A stretch of DNA of 64,000 bases from Mucilaginibacter yixingensis (GTDB lineage: Bacteria; Bacteroidota; Bacteroidia; Sphingobacteriales; Sphingobacteriaceae). The notes under the pieces are model-generated. The model was not told the DNA's origin. It did not search any database and saw nothing but the letters and a program-made list of their open reading frames with translations. Both the position numbers and the translations under genes were made by a program. The stretch covers positions 992,001 through 1,056,000 of the forward strand of contig NZ_CP160205.1 of NCBI RefSeq assembly GCF_041080815.1, written 5' to 3'. Below are positions 26,751-35,591 of the stretch, in pieces; the first letter of the stretch is position 1; the number at the start of each line of letters is the position of its first letter.

Positions 26751-27728
26751 TTAATACTCCCTCACCATCAAACTATCAGCAAACATACGCAGGTACTGCT
26801 TGTTCTCAGCGGGCAGATTAATGGCATCCAGCGCGGCGAAGGCACGTTCTGCGTAAGTGGCCATGGCATCGCTGGCCAGAGTGCGGATGTTGAGGTTGTT
26901 GTAAATGCCGGTTACCGCCGCTACTTTGGCCTCAGCATCAAACTCAGTAGCTTTGATCCACTGTTGCAGTTCGGTTGCATCGGTACCTGCAGCCAGCTCC
27001 TGGGCTTTTATCAGCAGGAAGGTTTTTTTATTGGAGATGATATCGCCGCCTACCTGCTTGCCAAATTTATCAGGATCGCCGTAAACGTCCAGAATATCAT
27101 CCTGCAGTTGGAAGGCAATACCCAATTGCTCGCCAAAGGTGTAAAGCAGGCTGGCATCGGTTTCGCTGGCGCCACCTATAATGGCGCCTATTTTAAGTGC
27201 TCCACCCAGCAATACAGCCGTTTTCAGACGAATCATATCAATATATTCTTCGGCCGATACATCGCTGCGGGTTTCAAAGCTCATGTCAAATTGCTGGCCC
27301 TCGCAAACGCCGGTGGCGGTCTCGTTAAAGATGTTCATAATGCGGCGCAGTACCGCGTCAGGCACCTGTAGCATCAGCTTATTGGCTTCCACCATCATGG
27401 CGTCGCCGCTTAATATGGCTACATTCTGGTCCCAAAGCTCGTGCACGGTGGCTTTGCCACGGCGCAGGGGGGCCTTGTCCATAATGTCGTCATGCATCAG
27501 GGTAAAGTTGTGGAATACTTCTATTGCCAATGCCGCTTTAACCGCTTGCTGTACATCGCCGCCAAAAATATCGCAGGCCATCAGCAGCAGCGCAGGGCGC
27601 AAGCGTTTGCCGCCCAGCGACATAATGTAGGTAATGGGCTTATATAAATCGGCCGGTTTTTCGGGGTAGCTTAACTGGCCAACCGCATCATGTATCAGGT
27701 CTTGTAATTCTTCGAGGGTCTTCATCAA
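26751..27728 (-). CDS. Polyprenyl (trans-isoprenyl) diphosphate synthase
   Basis: Condenses isopentenyl diphosphate with allylic diphosphates. 325 residues. First Asp-rich motif DDIMD in FTLMHDDIMDKAPLRRGK; second DDILD in FQLQDDILDVYGD. GGKRLRPALLL is also present. The Phe five residues before the first DD suggests a short chain (about C20) by the usual chain-length rule, but products range widely in Bacteroidota (menaquinone side chain, carotenoids). It begins 16 bases after rnr in the same operon. Confidence 0.92.
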   Translation of the reverse strand: MMKTLEELQDLIHDAVGQLSYPEKPADLYKPITYIMSLGGKRLRPALLLMACDIFGGDVQQAVKAALAIEVFHNFTLMHDDIMDKAPLRRGKATVHELWDQNVAILSGDAMMVEANKLMLQVPDAVLRRIMNIFNETATGVCEGQQFDMSFETRSDVSAEEYIDMIRLKTAVLLGGALKIGAIIGGASETDASLLYTFGEQLGIAFQLQDDILDVYGDPDKFGKQVGGDIISNKKTFLLIKAQELAAGTDATELQQWIKATEFDAEAKVAAVTGIYNNLNIRTLASDAMATYAERAFAALDAINLPAENKQYLRMFADSLMVREY

Positions 27729-27744
27729 AAATCGTGTGCCGCGC

Positions 27745-29880
27745 TTAATCCTGTATCAGCGTAAAATCTATTTGTTTTTTGGTGAGGTCTACGTTTTTAA
27801 CTTTAATGCGCACTTCGTCGCCCAGTTGGTATACCTTCTTTTTACGCTGGCCAATAATGGCGTAGTTTTTCTCGTCTAAGGTATAAAAATCATCTGCAAT
27901 ATCGCGCAGGCGTATCATGCCCTCGCATTTATTTTCAATAATCTCCACATACATGCCCCACTCGGTAACGCCCGAAATGATGCCGTTGTAGATGGTGCCG
28001 ATCTGATCTTTCAGGTATTCGGCCTGTTTATATTTCACCGAGGCGCGCTCTGCATCAGCTGCTTTTTTCTCCATAGCCGAGCTGTGTTTACACAGCACCT
28101 CATAATGCTCTGCATTGGCTGATTGACCGCCATTTAAATAATGGAACAACAAACGGTGTACCATCACATCCGGGTAACGACGGATAGGCGAGGTAAAGTG
28201 CGTATAATGATCAAAAGCCAAGCCATAGTGACTGCTGCTTTTGGTGGTATAAATAGCCTTCGCCATGCTGCGGATGGCCAGGTGAGTAAGTACGTTTTGT
28301 TCTTTTTTACCCTCCACATCCTCCATCAGGAAGTTGAGCGAGCGGGCAATCTCTTTATCGCTCTTGGTGTTGATCTTATAACCAAAACGGGCCGCAAATT
28401 GTGCAAAGTTGCCCAGCGTTTCGGGGTTTGGCGCATCGTGCGTGCGGTAAACAAAGGTGTATTTGTTTTTGCCCTTGCCCTTTTTGCTCACAAACTCGGC
28501 CACCTTGCGGTTGGCCAGCAGCATAAAGTCCTCAATCAGTTTATGGGCATCTTTACGCTCTTTTACATAAACGCCAATGGGTTTACCTTTTTCATCAAGC
28601 TTGAATTTTACCTCGGTGGTTTCAAAGCTGATGGCGCCATGTTTAAACTTGGCTTCGCGCAGTTTGTAGGCCAGTGCGTTCAGGTTCAGTATTTCTTCGG
28701 AGTACTCGCCTGCCTGGTCTTCAATAATTTGTTGTACCTCCTCATAAGTAAAGCGGCGGTCTGAGTGGATGATGGTTTTGCCATACCACTCGTTCACAAT
28801 GTGGGCCTGCTCGTCCAGTTCAAACACAGCGGCAAAGCACAGTTTGTCTTCATGTGGACGAAGGGAGCATAAGCCGTTGCTCAGGCGTTCAGGAAGCATC
28901 GGGATCACCCGGTCTACCAGGTAAACCGAAGTTGCGCGCTCATAAGCCTCTTTATCCAAAGCTGAATCTGGGATGATGTAATGACCCACATCGGCAATGT
29001 GTACACCTACCTCAACGTTGCCGTTCTCCAGCTTGCGGTAGGAGAGGGCATCGTCAAAATCTTTGGCATCAAATGGGTCGATAGTGAAAGTCAGTGTTTG
29101 GCGGAAATCGCGGCGTTTGGCAATTTCTTCCGAGCTGATCACGTCTGGTATTTCTTCGGCTTCACGCTCAACTTCGGCAGGGAACGACAGCGGGAAACCA
29201 TAGTCGGCCAGAATGGCGTTCATCTCGGTATCGTTCTCGCCCTGCTCGCCCAGTACATGTTTTACGCGGCCGACCGGATTCTTGGCACCGGCAGGCCAAT
29301 CGGTAATTTCGGCTACAGCCTTGATACCGTTGTGTGCGCCGTTCAGCTCGCTAAGCGGGATGAATATATCGTGCATCATCTTCCTGTCGTCTGGGATCAG
29401 GAAGGCATATTTGTCAGAGGTTTTGATGATGCCCGTAAACTCCATACGTGCCCGCTGGATGATCTCAATGATCTCGCCCTCTTTGCGGCGGCCTTTGCTT
29501 TTGGCATATACGTATACTTTCACACGGTCGCCATGCAGTGCGTTGCGTAGTTTACGGGGAGCAACGAAGATGTCGTTCTCGTCCTCATCGTCAGTCACAA
29601 TAAAGGCCGAGCCATCGGCAGTCATATCCACCTTGCCTTCCACAAAAGTTTTCAGCTCGATGAGTTGGAACTTGCCGGGCGACAGCTCTTTCAGTACGCT
29701 TTTAAAAGCCTCGTCTTTCAGTATCTCGAGGATCACCTGGCGTTGTTCAGGATCATTTATATTAAGGGTAGCAGATACCTGCTTGTAGTTCAATGGGTTA
29801 TTTCCGGTCTTCTCAAAAACGTCCAGCACCATCTGGGTGAGTACGGCTTTTATAGAAGAGTTGTTTTTCTTTCTAGACAT
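27745..29880 (-). CDS. rnr: Ribonuclease R
   Basis: Processive 3'-5' exoribonuclease that degrades structured RNA. The ATG at 29880 (MSRKKNNSS) is preferred over an in-frame TTG at 29901; 711 residues. Layout: winged-helix N-terminus, cold-shock OB folds (VEGKVDMTADGSAFIV), RNB catalytic domain with DPFDAKDFDDALSYR and HYTHFTSPIRRYPDVMVHRLL, and a C-terminal S1 domain (GIISGVTEWGMYVEI). A TATCTTTG -7 box (29906-29899, minus strand) precedes it. The prenyl synthase gene follows. Confidence 0.96.
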   Translation of the reverse strand: MSRKKNNSSIKAVLTQMVLDVFEKTGNNPLNYKQVSATLNINDPEQRQVILEILKDEAFKSVLKELSPGKFQLIELKTFVEGKVDMTADGSAFIVTDDEDENDIFVAPRKLRNALHGDRVKVYVYAKSKGRRKEGEIIEIIQRARMEFTGIIKTSDKYAFLIPDDRKMMHDIFIPLSELNGAHNGIKAVAEITDWPAGAKNPVGRVKHVLGEQGENDTEMNAILADYGFPLSFPAEVEREAEEIPDVISSEEIAKRRDFRQTLTFTIDPFDAKDFDDALSYRKLENGNVEVGVHIADVGHYIIPDSALDKEAYERATSVYLVDRVIPMLPERLSNGLCSLRPHEDKLCFAAVFELDEQAHIVNEWYGKTIIHSDRRFTYEEVQQIIEDQAGEYSEEILNLNALAYKLREAKFKHGAISFETTEVKFKLDEKGKPIGVYVKERKDAHKLIEDFMLLANRKVAEFVSKKGKGKNKYTFVYRTHDAPNPETLGNFAQFAARFGYKINTKSDKEIARSLNFLMEDVEGKKEQNVLTHLAIRSMAKAIYTTKSSSHYGLAFDHYTHFTSPIRRYPDVMVHRLLFHYLNGGQSANAEHYEVLCKHSSAMEKKAADAERASVKYKQAEYLKDQIGTIYNGIISGVTEWGMYVEIIENKCEGMIRLRDIADDFYTLDEKNYAIIGQRKKKVYQLGDEVRIKVKNVDLTKKQIDFTLIQD

Positions 29881-29920
29881 AGATTTTATTAATGAGCGCA
29901 AAGATACATTTTAATCATGT

Positions 29921-29955
29921 GCGAGTATGCAGCTGCGCGGATGTGCAAATGGTTT
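29921..29955. repeat. GTGCAAATG/ATGCAG repeat upstream of rnr
   Basis: Words ATGTGCGAGTATGCAG and CGGATGTGCAAATGG match the family seen between atpA and atpG. Non-coding. Confidence 0.5.
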
Positions 29956-30018
29956 ATGATTGTTTGAAGATAAACAATAAGCGACGATAAATGTGTGGGT
30001 GTTTGGGAATATCTGGCA

Positions 30019-30085
30019 GGAGCCACAAATATGTGGCTCTACAAGAAAAGGCAATAAAAGAGTAGAGCCACATATTTGTGGCTCC
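30019..30085. repeat. Double palindrome GAGCCACA...TGTGGCTC
   Basis: Two 24-bp arms (30019-30042 and 30062-30085) are exact inverse copies, and each arm is also a GAGCCACA/TGTGGCTC hairpin. The spacer is 19 bases. It lies between convergently read-through minus-strand units and may terminate the gene ending at 30091. Confidence 0.85.
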
Positions 30086-30090
30086 TTATA

Positions 30091-30603
30091 TCATGGTTTT
30101 TGCAAAAATGACAATGGGTCTGTAAGACGAAGAAACCGCCGCTCATTAATTGACCAGCGTAAACTGAATATAGAAGCCCCGGCGACATAACAGCCAACTA
30201 CGCAAAGGCCAAATAGGGCGGTCAATCTTCCTAAACCCTTTATTGCTTCGGGTAGCCCGATAAAATAGAACATATCGAAAGCAACCGGCGTAAATAACAT
30301 TGCGCCAAACAAAAGGCCACCGGTCTGAAAAACAAATTTTCCGTACCCGCTTTTGCGCGTCAACTCCCATTTTTTTACAAAAGATGCGTTACGTACATCT
30401 TTAAAAGTGAGTCCTTTTGCTTTTAACGCTTTATAGCTTTTATATCTGGCTAAGCAGCTGAATGCGACTATCAGGCCGATGTAGCCAATTAGCAAAATGT
30501 TGCCTAGCCACGGGTATTTGGAAGATAATAGCCAAAGAAAAAAGCCGCATCCAAGAGCGACTTTTTCCGAATTATCTTTAATGTATTTAATCAGTTGTTG
30601 CAC
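30091..30603 (-). CDS. Hypothetical four-helix membrane protein
   Basis: 170 residues with hydrophobic segments near 16-30, 33-50, 93-112 and 125-147, and a basic cytoplasmic loop (about 52-85, ARYKSYKALKAKGLTFKDVRNASFVKKWE). No recognised family motif. Its start is 8 bases after the stop of the M20 peptidase gene, so it is probably cotranscribed. Confidence 0.65.
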   Translation of the reverse strand: MQQLIKYIKDNSEKVALGCGFFLWLLSSKYPWLGNILLIGYIGLIVAFSCLARYKSYKALKAKGLTFKDVRNASFVKKWELTRKSGYGKFVFQTGGLLFGAMLFTPVAFDMFYFIGLPEAIKGLGRLTALFGLCVVGCYVAGASIFSLRWSINERRFLRLTDPLSFLQKP

Positions 30604-30611
30604 TGGGTTAA

Positions 30612-31676
30612 CTATACAATCGCTTCCAGCATCTTAATATAAATCTCAATCCCTTCACGAATCTCATCAACAAAAACAAACTCATCTGCTGTGTGCGAAC
30701 GGGCAGAATCGCCGGGACCGATTTTTAGCGACGGGATATCCAGCAGCGATTGATCGGACGTGGTGGGCGAGCCGTAAGTATTTCTGCCCAGGGCGATACC
30801 AGCCTGAACTATTGGATGTTGTTTATCAATTGACGATGGTTTCAGACGGATAGAGCGCGGTTTAACCTCGCAGGTAACATGCTCGCGGATGATGTCCAGC
30901 ACTTCCTCGTTACGGTACGCATCCGTTACGCGCACATCAACCGTAAACACACAGCTTGCTGGCACCACATTATGCTGCGAGCCGGCGTTGATGATAGTCA
31001 CCGACATTTTTACTGGGCCAAAAACCTCGCTCTCTTTCGGGAAGCGGAAATTGCGGAACCACTCGATATCTGTTAACGCTTTATAGATGGCATTCTCACC
31101 TTCTTCGCGTGCGGCGTGACCAGCTTTGCCATGGGCGGTGCAATCCAGTACCATCAGTCCTTTTTCGGCAATAGCCAGGTGCATCTGGGTAGGTTCGCCT
31201 ACAATGCCAAAGGCTAGGTCGCCTAGGTCGGGGATGATAAGTTCGAGACCGTTAACACCCGAGATTTCTTCCTCGGCCGTGGTGGCCAGGCAGAAATTAT
31301 ATTTCAGATCAGCACGATCATAAAAATGCAGGAATGTAGCGATAAGCGATACCAGGCATCCGCCGGCATCGTTACTGCCCAGACCATATAAAATGCCGTC
31401 TTCAATAGCCGCATCAAACGGATCGCGGGTGTAGCCCGAGTTGGGTTTTACCGTGTCGTGATGCGAGTTAAGCAGGATGGTTGGTTTTGCCGGATCAAAA
31501 TGCTTGTTGCGCGCCCAGATGTTATTGAGCTTGCGTTCGGTTTTTATTCCCTGCAGATCCAGGAAATGTTCAATCACATCCCCGGTTTTGTCTTCTTCGC
31601 GACTAAACGAAGGGATGCGTATCAACTGTTGCAGCAGGCCCACAGCCTGACCGTGTAAATAATCAATGTTTGCCAT
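30612..31676 (-). CDS. M20-family metallopeptidase/deacetylase (ArgE/DapE type)
   Basis: 354 residues from the ATG at 31676; an in-frame TTG at 31700 is less likely. Zinc ligands: His and Asp of NSHHDTVKP, the Asp of LGSNDAGGCL, the EE of TAEEEISGV, GEPT, and a late His in SARSHTADEFV. This is the co-catalytic di-zinc layout of ArgE/DapE/CPG2 enzymes. The closest pathway role is N-acyl-ornithine or N-acyl-citrulline deacylation in arginine synthesis, but no arg genes are nearby, so substrate is open. Confidence 0.88.
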   Translation of the reverse strand: MANIDYLHGQAVGLLQQLIRIPSFSREEDKTGDVIEHFLDLQGIKTERKLNNIWARNKHFDPAKPTILLNSHHDTVKPNSGYTRDPFDAAIEDGILYGLGSNDAGGCLVSLIATFLHFYDRADLKYNFCLATTAEEEISGVNGLELIIPDLGDLAFGIVGEPTQMHLAIAEKGLMVLDCTAHGKAGHAAREEGENAIYKALTDIEWFRNFRFPKESEVFGPVKMSVTIINAGSQHNVVPASCVFTVDVRVTDAYRNEEVLDIIREHVTCEVKPRSIRLKPSSIDKQHPIVQAGIALGRNTYGSPTTSDQSLLDIPSLKIGPGDSARSHTADEFVFVDEIREGIEIYIKMLEAIV

Positions 31677-31697
31677 AAGTATAGGCTGAAGCCCGAA

Positions 31698-31730
31698 CAA
31701 ATATAGAAAAACGGATGAACCAAGAGCAAA
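31698..31730 (-). promoter_or_regulatory. Candidate promoter of the M20 peptidase gene
   Basis: On the minus strand TTTG (31730-31727) is followed after 21 bases by TATATTTG (31705-31698), close to the Bacteroidota TTTG-N19-TAnnTTTG arrangement; ATG is 21 bases downstream. Confidence 0.5.
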
Positions 31731-31736
31731 GGATTT

Positions 31737-31905
31737 AGAACCAGGATTTAACGAATTTTTAGGATTTGCAGGATTTTTATATTGATCACAGGGAACACAG
31801 AGATCAAAAGCTCATTTTACGCTACGCTTAGTGTTCTTAGTGATTTAGCTAAGACGATGATATGTATCCTGTAAATCCTAAAAATTCGTTAAATCCTGGT
31901 TCTTA
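31737..31905. repeat. Long-armed inverted repeat, copy 2
   Basis: 38-bp arms (31737-31774, 31868-31905) match at 37 of 38 positions around a ~93-base loop. The only mismatch (TTGCAGGAT versus ATCCTGTAA) is the same as in copy 1. Confidence 0.9.
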
Positions 31906-31926
31906 ATTCTGTTTCCCGACTTTTTT

Positions 31927-31934
31927 TATCTTTG
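31927..31934 (+). promoter_or_regulatory. Candidate -7 box of tyrS
   Basis: TATCTTTG matches TAnnTTTG and lies 26 bases before the tyrS ATG. The -33 element is unclear. Confidence 0.5.
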
Positions 31935-31960
31935 CCCTTCAAATATTTACTCTTACTAAA

Positions 31961-33244
31961 ATGAATTTTGTTGAAGAACTGCGCTGGCGCGGAATGCTGC
32001 ATGATATAATGCCCGGAACCGAGGATTTACTGAATAAAGGTATGGCTTCTGGTTATATAGGCTATGATCCAACAGCAGACTCGCTGCATGTGGGCCACCT
32101 TACCCAGATCATGACGCTGATCCATTTTCAGCGCGCAGGTCATAAACCATATGCCCTGGTGGGCGGCGCAACCGGCATGGTGGGCGATCCATCAGGCAAA
32201 TCTGCCGAGCGTAACCTGCTGAGCGAAGATGTGTTGCAACATAACCTGGCCTGCATTAAAGAGCAGCTGTCAAAATTCTTGAATTTTGATTGCGGTGCTA
32301 ACAGTGCCGAGATGGTGAATAACTACGATTGGTTTAAAGATTTCAGTTTCCTGCACTTCATTCGTGATGTAGGCAAGCACATCACTGTAAACTATATGAT
32401 GGCCAAAGATTCGGTTAAAAACCGTTTGAATGGCGATACCGGTATGAGCTTTACCGAGTTTACTTATCAGTTGGTGCAGGGTTACGATTTTTACTATCTG
32501 TGGAAACACCACAACTGCAGCTTGCAAATGGGTGGTAGCGACCAGTGGGGCAATATTGTAACCGGTACAGAGCTGATCCGCCGTAAAGACGCGGGCGAGG
32601 CCTTTGCGTTGACTACCCAACTGATTAAGAAAGCAGACGGCACCAAATTTGGTAAAACCGAGGGCGGCAACATCTGGCTCGATCCGGCTAAAACGTCACC
32701 ATATCAGTTCTTCCAGTTCTGGTTAAATGCAAGCGATGCCGATGCGAAAAACTTTATCCGCATATTCACACTGCTGGATAAGGAAACTATCGAGGCAATG
32801 GAAGCTGAGCACGATGCGGCACCGCACTTGCGTGTATTACAAAAAGCGCTGGCAAAAGATATCACCATCCGTGTACATGGCGAGGCAGAATACGAAAAGG
32901 CTGTTAAAGCCTCAGAATTTTTATTCGGCAACACCGGTATCGAGTTCTTGAATGAGCTGACCCATAACGAAGTAGTAGGCTTGTTTGATGGCCTGCCAAA
33001 CTTCCAGATCAGCAAAGCCGATCTGGAAGCGGGCGTAAACGTAGTTGATCTGCTAGCCGGTTTAACCCAGGTATTCCCATCAAAAGGTGAAGCCAAAAAG
33101 ATGATTACCGCAGGCGGTGTATCGGTAAACAAAGCCAAATTAACCGGTGTAGAGCAGGTGCTTAATAACGAAAACCTGGTTGCAGGCCGTTACCTGGTGC
33201 CTCAAAAAGGTAAAAAGAATTACTTTCTGATTGTGGTGGAGTAA
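31961..33244 (+). CDS. tyrS: Tyrosyl-tRNA synthetase
   Basis: Class I synthetase charging tRNA-Tyr, 427 residues. The HIGH motif appears as LHVGH, the KMSKS motif as KFGKT (bacterial type 1 form), and GGSDQWGNI is the tyrosine-site block. A C-terminal S4-like domain spans about 350-427 with [12 protein letters not shown]. The stop codon abuts a degenerate CCTCCCC repeat, then a terminator follows. Confidence 0.97.
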   Translation: MNFVEELRWRGMLHDIMPGTEDLLNKGMASGYIGYDPTADSLHVGHLTQIMTLIHFQRAGHKPYALVGGATGMVGDPSGKSAERNLLSEDVLQHNLACIKEQLSKFLNFDCGANSAEMVNNYDWFKDFSFLHFIRDVGKHITVNYMMAKDSVKNRLNGDTGMSFTEFTYQLVQGYDFYYLWKHHNCSLQMGGSDQWGNIVTGTELIRRKDAGEAFALTTQLIKKADGTKFGKTEGGNIWLDPAKTSPYQFFQFWLNASDADAKNFIRIFTLLDKETIEAMEAEHDAAPHLRVLQKALAKDITIRVHGEAEYEKAVKASEFLFGNTGIEFLNELTHNEVVGLFDGLPNFQISKADLEAGVNVVDLLAGLTQVFPSKGEAKKMITAGGVSVNKAKLTGVEQVLNNENLVAGRYLVPQKGKKNYFLIVVE

Positions 33245-33295
33245 CACCCCATCTCAGCCACCCTCCCAAGGGGGCCTTCGGGCCGAAGGGGAGGA
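33245..33295. repeat. Degenerate CCTCCCC-type element after tyrS
   Basis: CACCCC directly after the TAA, then CCACCCTCCC and CCTTCGGGCCGAAGGGGAGG; an expanded version of the element with an extra CCTTCGG/CCGAAGG stem. Confidence 0.7.
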
Positions 33296-33303
33296 TATAT
33301 AGA

Positions 33304-33347
33304 AAAAACAAGAAAGGTTCGCATTTGCGAGCCTTTCTTGTTTTTTT
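33304..33347 (+). terminator. Rho-independent terminator of tyrS
   Basis: AAGAAAGGTTCGCA pairs with TGCGAGCCTTTCTT (one G-T pair), followed by a T7 run. Confidence 0.9.
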
Positions 33348-33363
33348 ACCTCGCAATCGCTCG

Positions 33364-33547
33364 CCTCCGGGCTACGGGCGTTGGGAAGACGAAAGCAAAG
33401 CGAGGGGCTGTGCGATTCCCCTCTTGAGAGGGGTGGAGGGGTGTGTCCTTTATACCAGCAAAATGACACACCCCTACAGCTGCACTTTCCAACGCGCCCC
33501 TCTCAAGAGGGGATTTTAGCTCTTCAAAACGCCTGTAGGCTGAAGCC
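33364..33547. repeat. Nested palindromic element, copy B
   Basis: Outer arms GGCTACGGGCGTTGGGAAGA (33370-33389) and TCTTCAAAACGCCTGTAGGC (33521-33540) pair imperfectly and differ from copy A while keeping the stem. Inner CCCCTCTTGAGAGGGG, GGGGTGTGTC/GACACACCCC and CCCCTCTCAAGAGGGG are intact. Confidence 0.87.
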
Positions 33548-33573
33548 AAGCATCTGCAAGCACATGAGACATA

Positions 33574-34239
33574 TTATACTGCCGGATCAGCGGCATACGC
33601 TTTCCATAACTCATCCAGTGTTTTACCGGTAATGGCCTCCCATGAGCCTGCAGTATAGCTATGATTCCGCAACTGCTCGTCCAGCGCTTTAACGGTGCCT
33701 TTCTTTACATGCTTTTCAATCCAGGCCAAAAAACGGGCGGTTACGCGGTAGCCGTTTGAATAGTTTTGGCTGGTTTTAAATTCGGGCAGCACCCATTTGG
33801 CGGCCTGGTTGTTTACGCCGAATTGGTAGCGCGCATAATCTGCAATGCCTTCGGTTAACCAGCCCGGGCCAACGCTACGGCCGTAGTTTTGTACAATGTG
33901 CATTACCTCGTGGGTTATCACGTCAATATCTTCGGGATGCGCAATTATCCAGTTAGCGTTAAGGCGTACCCGTGCATGGCCGGTGGCAGCAACGCCTGTG
34001 TAAGCGGTGTCCAGCATCAGATACACAGTATCAGCAGTGTTTTTGTTATATGCTTTAGCCAGTTTGGGATAGGTCTGGAAGAAGGTGGTAATCAATCGTA
34101 CCTGCTGTTTCAGGTCAACTTTGGGATCGTTATTGGCTACAATCAGCGTATAGCCTTTCTTTTTAAATGTTAGGGGTTGTTGCGCAACGGCGCCAATAGA
34201 GAGCAGCAGCGCCATTACAAATAGGACCTGTTTTTTCAT
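33574..34239 (-). CDS. Secreted basic secretory protein (BSP)-family metalloprotease
   Basis: 221 residues from the ATG at 34239 (MKKQVLFVM). A signal peptide is cut near GAVAQ/Q. The zinc-binding HExxH is in ITHEVMHIVQNYG, followed by GWLTEGIADYARYQFG, the usual BSP (PF04450-type) pattern. Predicted to be a secreted or periplasmic peptidase. A TAACTTTG box on the minus strand (34255-34248) is 8 bases upstream. Confidence 0.85.
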   Translation of the reverse strand: MKKQVLFVMALLLSIGAVAQQPLTFKKKGYTLIVANNDPKVDLKQQVRLITTFFQTYPKLAKAYNKNTADTVYLMLDTAYTGVAATGHARVRLNANWIIAHPEDIDVITHEVMHIVQNYGRSVGPGWLTEGIADYARYQFGVNNQAAKWVLPEFKTSQNYSNGYRVTARFLAWIEKHVKKGTVKALDEQLRNHSYTAGSWEAITGKTLDELWKAYAADPAV

Positions 34240-34267
34240 AGTGGCGCCAAAGTTAGTTTTTTTGGCG

Positions 34268-35449
34268 TTATAGCGGACGGTCCGGTTGTTGCCGGGCGGC
34301 GCCGAGCGGACTATTCTTCGGTTGGTTTTTTTTGAACCGTTTGGCAAATGATGCCGACGGACGCTCTACATATTTGTTAAATAACCATGCGATTAATAAG
34401 CTGCTCAAAAAGCCAAGGCAAAGAATTATTCCAAGAGATAAGCGATTAATCAAAGTGCAATATAAAAAGCCTATTACCGGTATGTGCACCAGGTACAAAC
34501 TATAGGATATCTTTCCTAAAAACTGTGGCACACGGGCGTTAAGCCAGCTGTTTTGCGATAGATGCAGGGCCGCAATAATTATATAACATGATGCCATGGT
34601 GGTAACACCTTCGCCCAATACCATAGCTATGTTTTGTTTCATGGTGCTGGTGCCTTTTAGGTGATAGGCAAACCAGGTAGAAGCCGGATCTGCATAATTA
34701 TATAGAAGCAGGGCAGTTATTAAGTAGCCGAAAATTCTACGCGAGGATAGTTTGCCATACCAGGCACTAATGTCAGCGCGATATTTAGCAATGGCGCCGC
34801 CAGCTACAAACATGTAAGCATAGTAAAGCGTATAGCTATACCCATTTAAATAACCTCGGCCTGTAAACCATAAATTGGTTATGGCAATACAGCTTATACA
34901 CAACAATGCCAGGCAAATAAGAAATGCTTTTAGTTTTGGTTTGTTTAGCAGGAGTAGAAGCAATGGAAACAAAACAGACACCCGCATTTCATGCACCAAA
35001 GACCAGATCGCACCATCAAATAAATTGGTGTTATAATCGCCAATCATAAAAAGGTGCTGTATGAAATCTGAAAACGTAACGGGGAAATTCCATGCAAAGC
35101 TTATCCACGGTGTGCTTATATGGGGGTGGCTTGATGCCATTAATATCCAACTTAAAATAATTGCGCCTATAAAGGGCACATAGATCCTGCAAATGCGTTG
35201 AATCAGGAATTTTTTGTAACTGTAATTTTCATTATCTCCATATTGGTAAACCAAAACAAAGCCGCTTAGTACAAAGAAAAATACGACGGCCGAGTGCCCT
35301 GAAATTAAAAGAAAAAGCGTTTTATGGATATAAGTTTGGACGCTTAAGCCATTACTAAGATGCGTAAAGACTACTATTAAAGCGGCAATGCCTCTTAATG
35401 CATCAAGCGCTTTAAAACGGGGCTTTTCTTTATGACGAAGCAGGGACAT
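34268..35449 (-). CDS. Acyltransferase 3 family membrane protein (OafA/YrhL type)
   Basis: 393 residues, about ten membrane helices. The N-terminal RFKALDALRGIAALIVVFTHL carries the conserved arginine/histidine signature of acyltransferase 3 proteins, and GHSAVVFFFVLSGFVL is the second block. These move acetyl or other acyl groups onto extracellular sugars. The basic C-terminal tail (RFKKNQPKNSPLGAARQQ) is cytoplasmic. It ends 28 bases before the BSP gene start, so the two could be cotranscribed. Target glycan is unknown. Confidence 0.9.
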   Translation of the reverse strand: MSLLRHKEKPRFKALDALRGIAALIVVFTHLSNGLSVQTYIHKTLFLLISGHSAVVFFFVLSGFVLVYQYGDNENYSYKKFLIQRICRIYVPFIGAIILSWILMASSHPHISTPWISFAWNFPVTFSDFIQHLFMIGDYNTNLFDGAIWSLVHEMRVSVLFPLLLLLLNKPKLKAFLICLALLCISCIAITNLWFTGRGYLNGYSYTLYYAYMFVAGGAIAKYRADISAWYGKLSSRRIFGYLITALLLYNYADPASTWFAYHLKGTSTMKQNIAMVLGEGVTTMASCYIIIAALHLSQNSWLNARVPQFLGKISYSLYLVHIPVIGFLYCTLINRLSLGIILCLGFLSSLLIAWLFNKYVERPSASFAKRFKKNQPKNSPLGAARQQPDRPL

Positions 35450-35551
35450 CTAATGATAAAGGTGTATAAAATATGGCGCAAAATGAAAAAAATCATCCAG
35501 GCCTTTACTTGCTAAATGACAATAGGTTAACCTTTTCTGCCATTGAAAGCA

Positions 35552-35583
35552 ACTGACTTAATCAACAAAAATCCGTATCTTTG
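35552..35583 (+). promoter_or_regulatory. Candidate promoter of the mtaB operon
   Basis: ATTG (35552-35555), 20-base spacer, TATCTTTG (35576-35583). The ATG at 35592 follows within 8 bases, so the transcript would be nearly leaderless. Confidence 0.6.
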
Positions 35584-35591
35584 CCGGCTGA

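Noticed and set aside
29881..29901. TTG start adding seven residues to RNase R
   Set aside because: The ATG at 29880 gives the usual basic N-terminus, and the -7 box overlaps the upstream extension.
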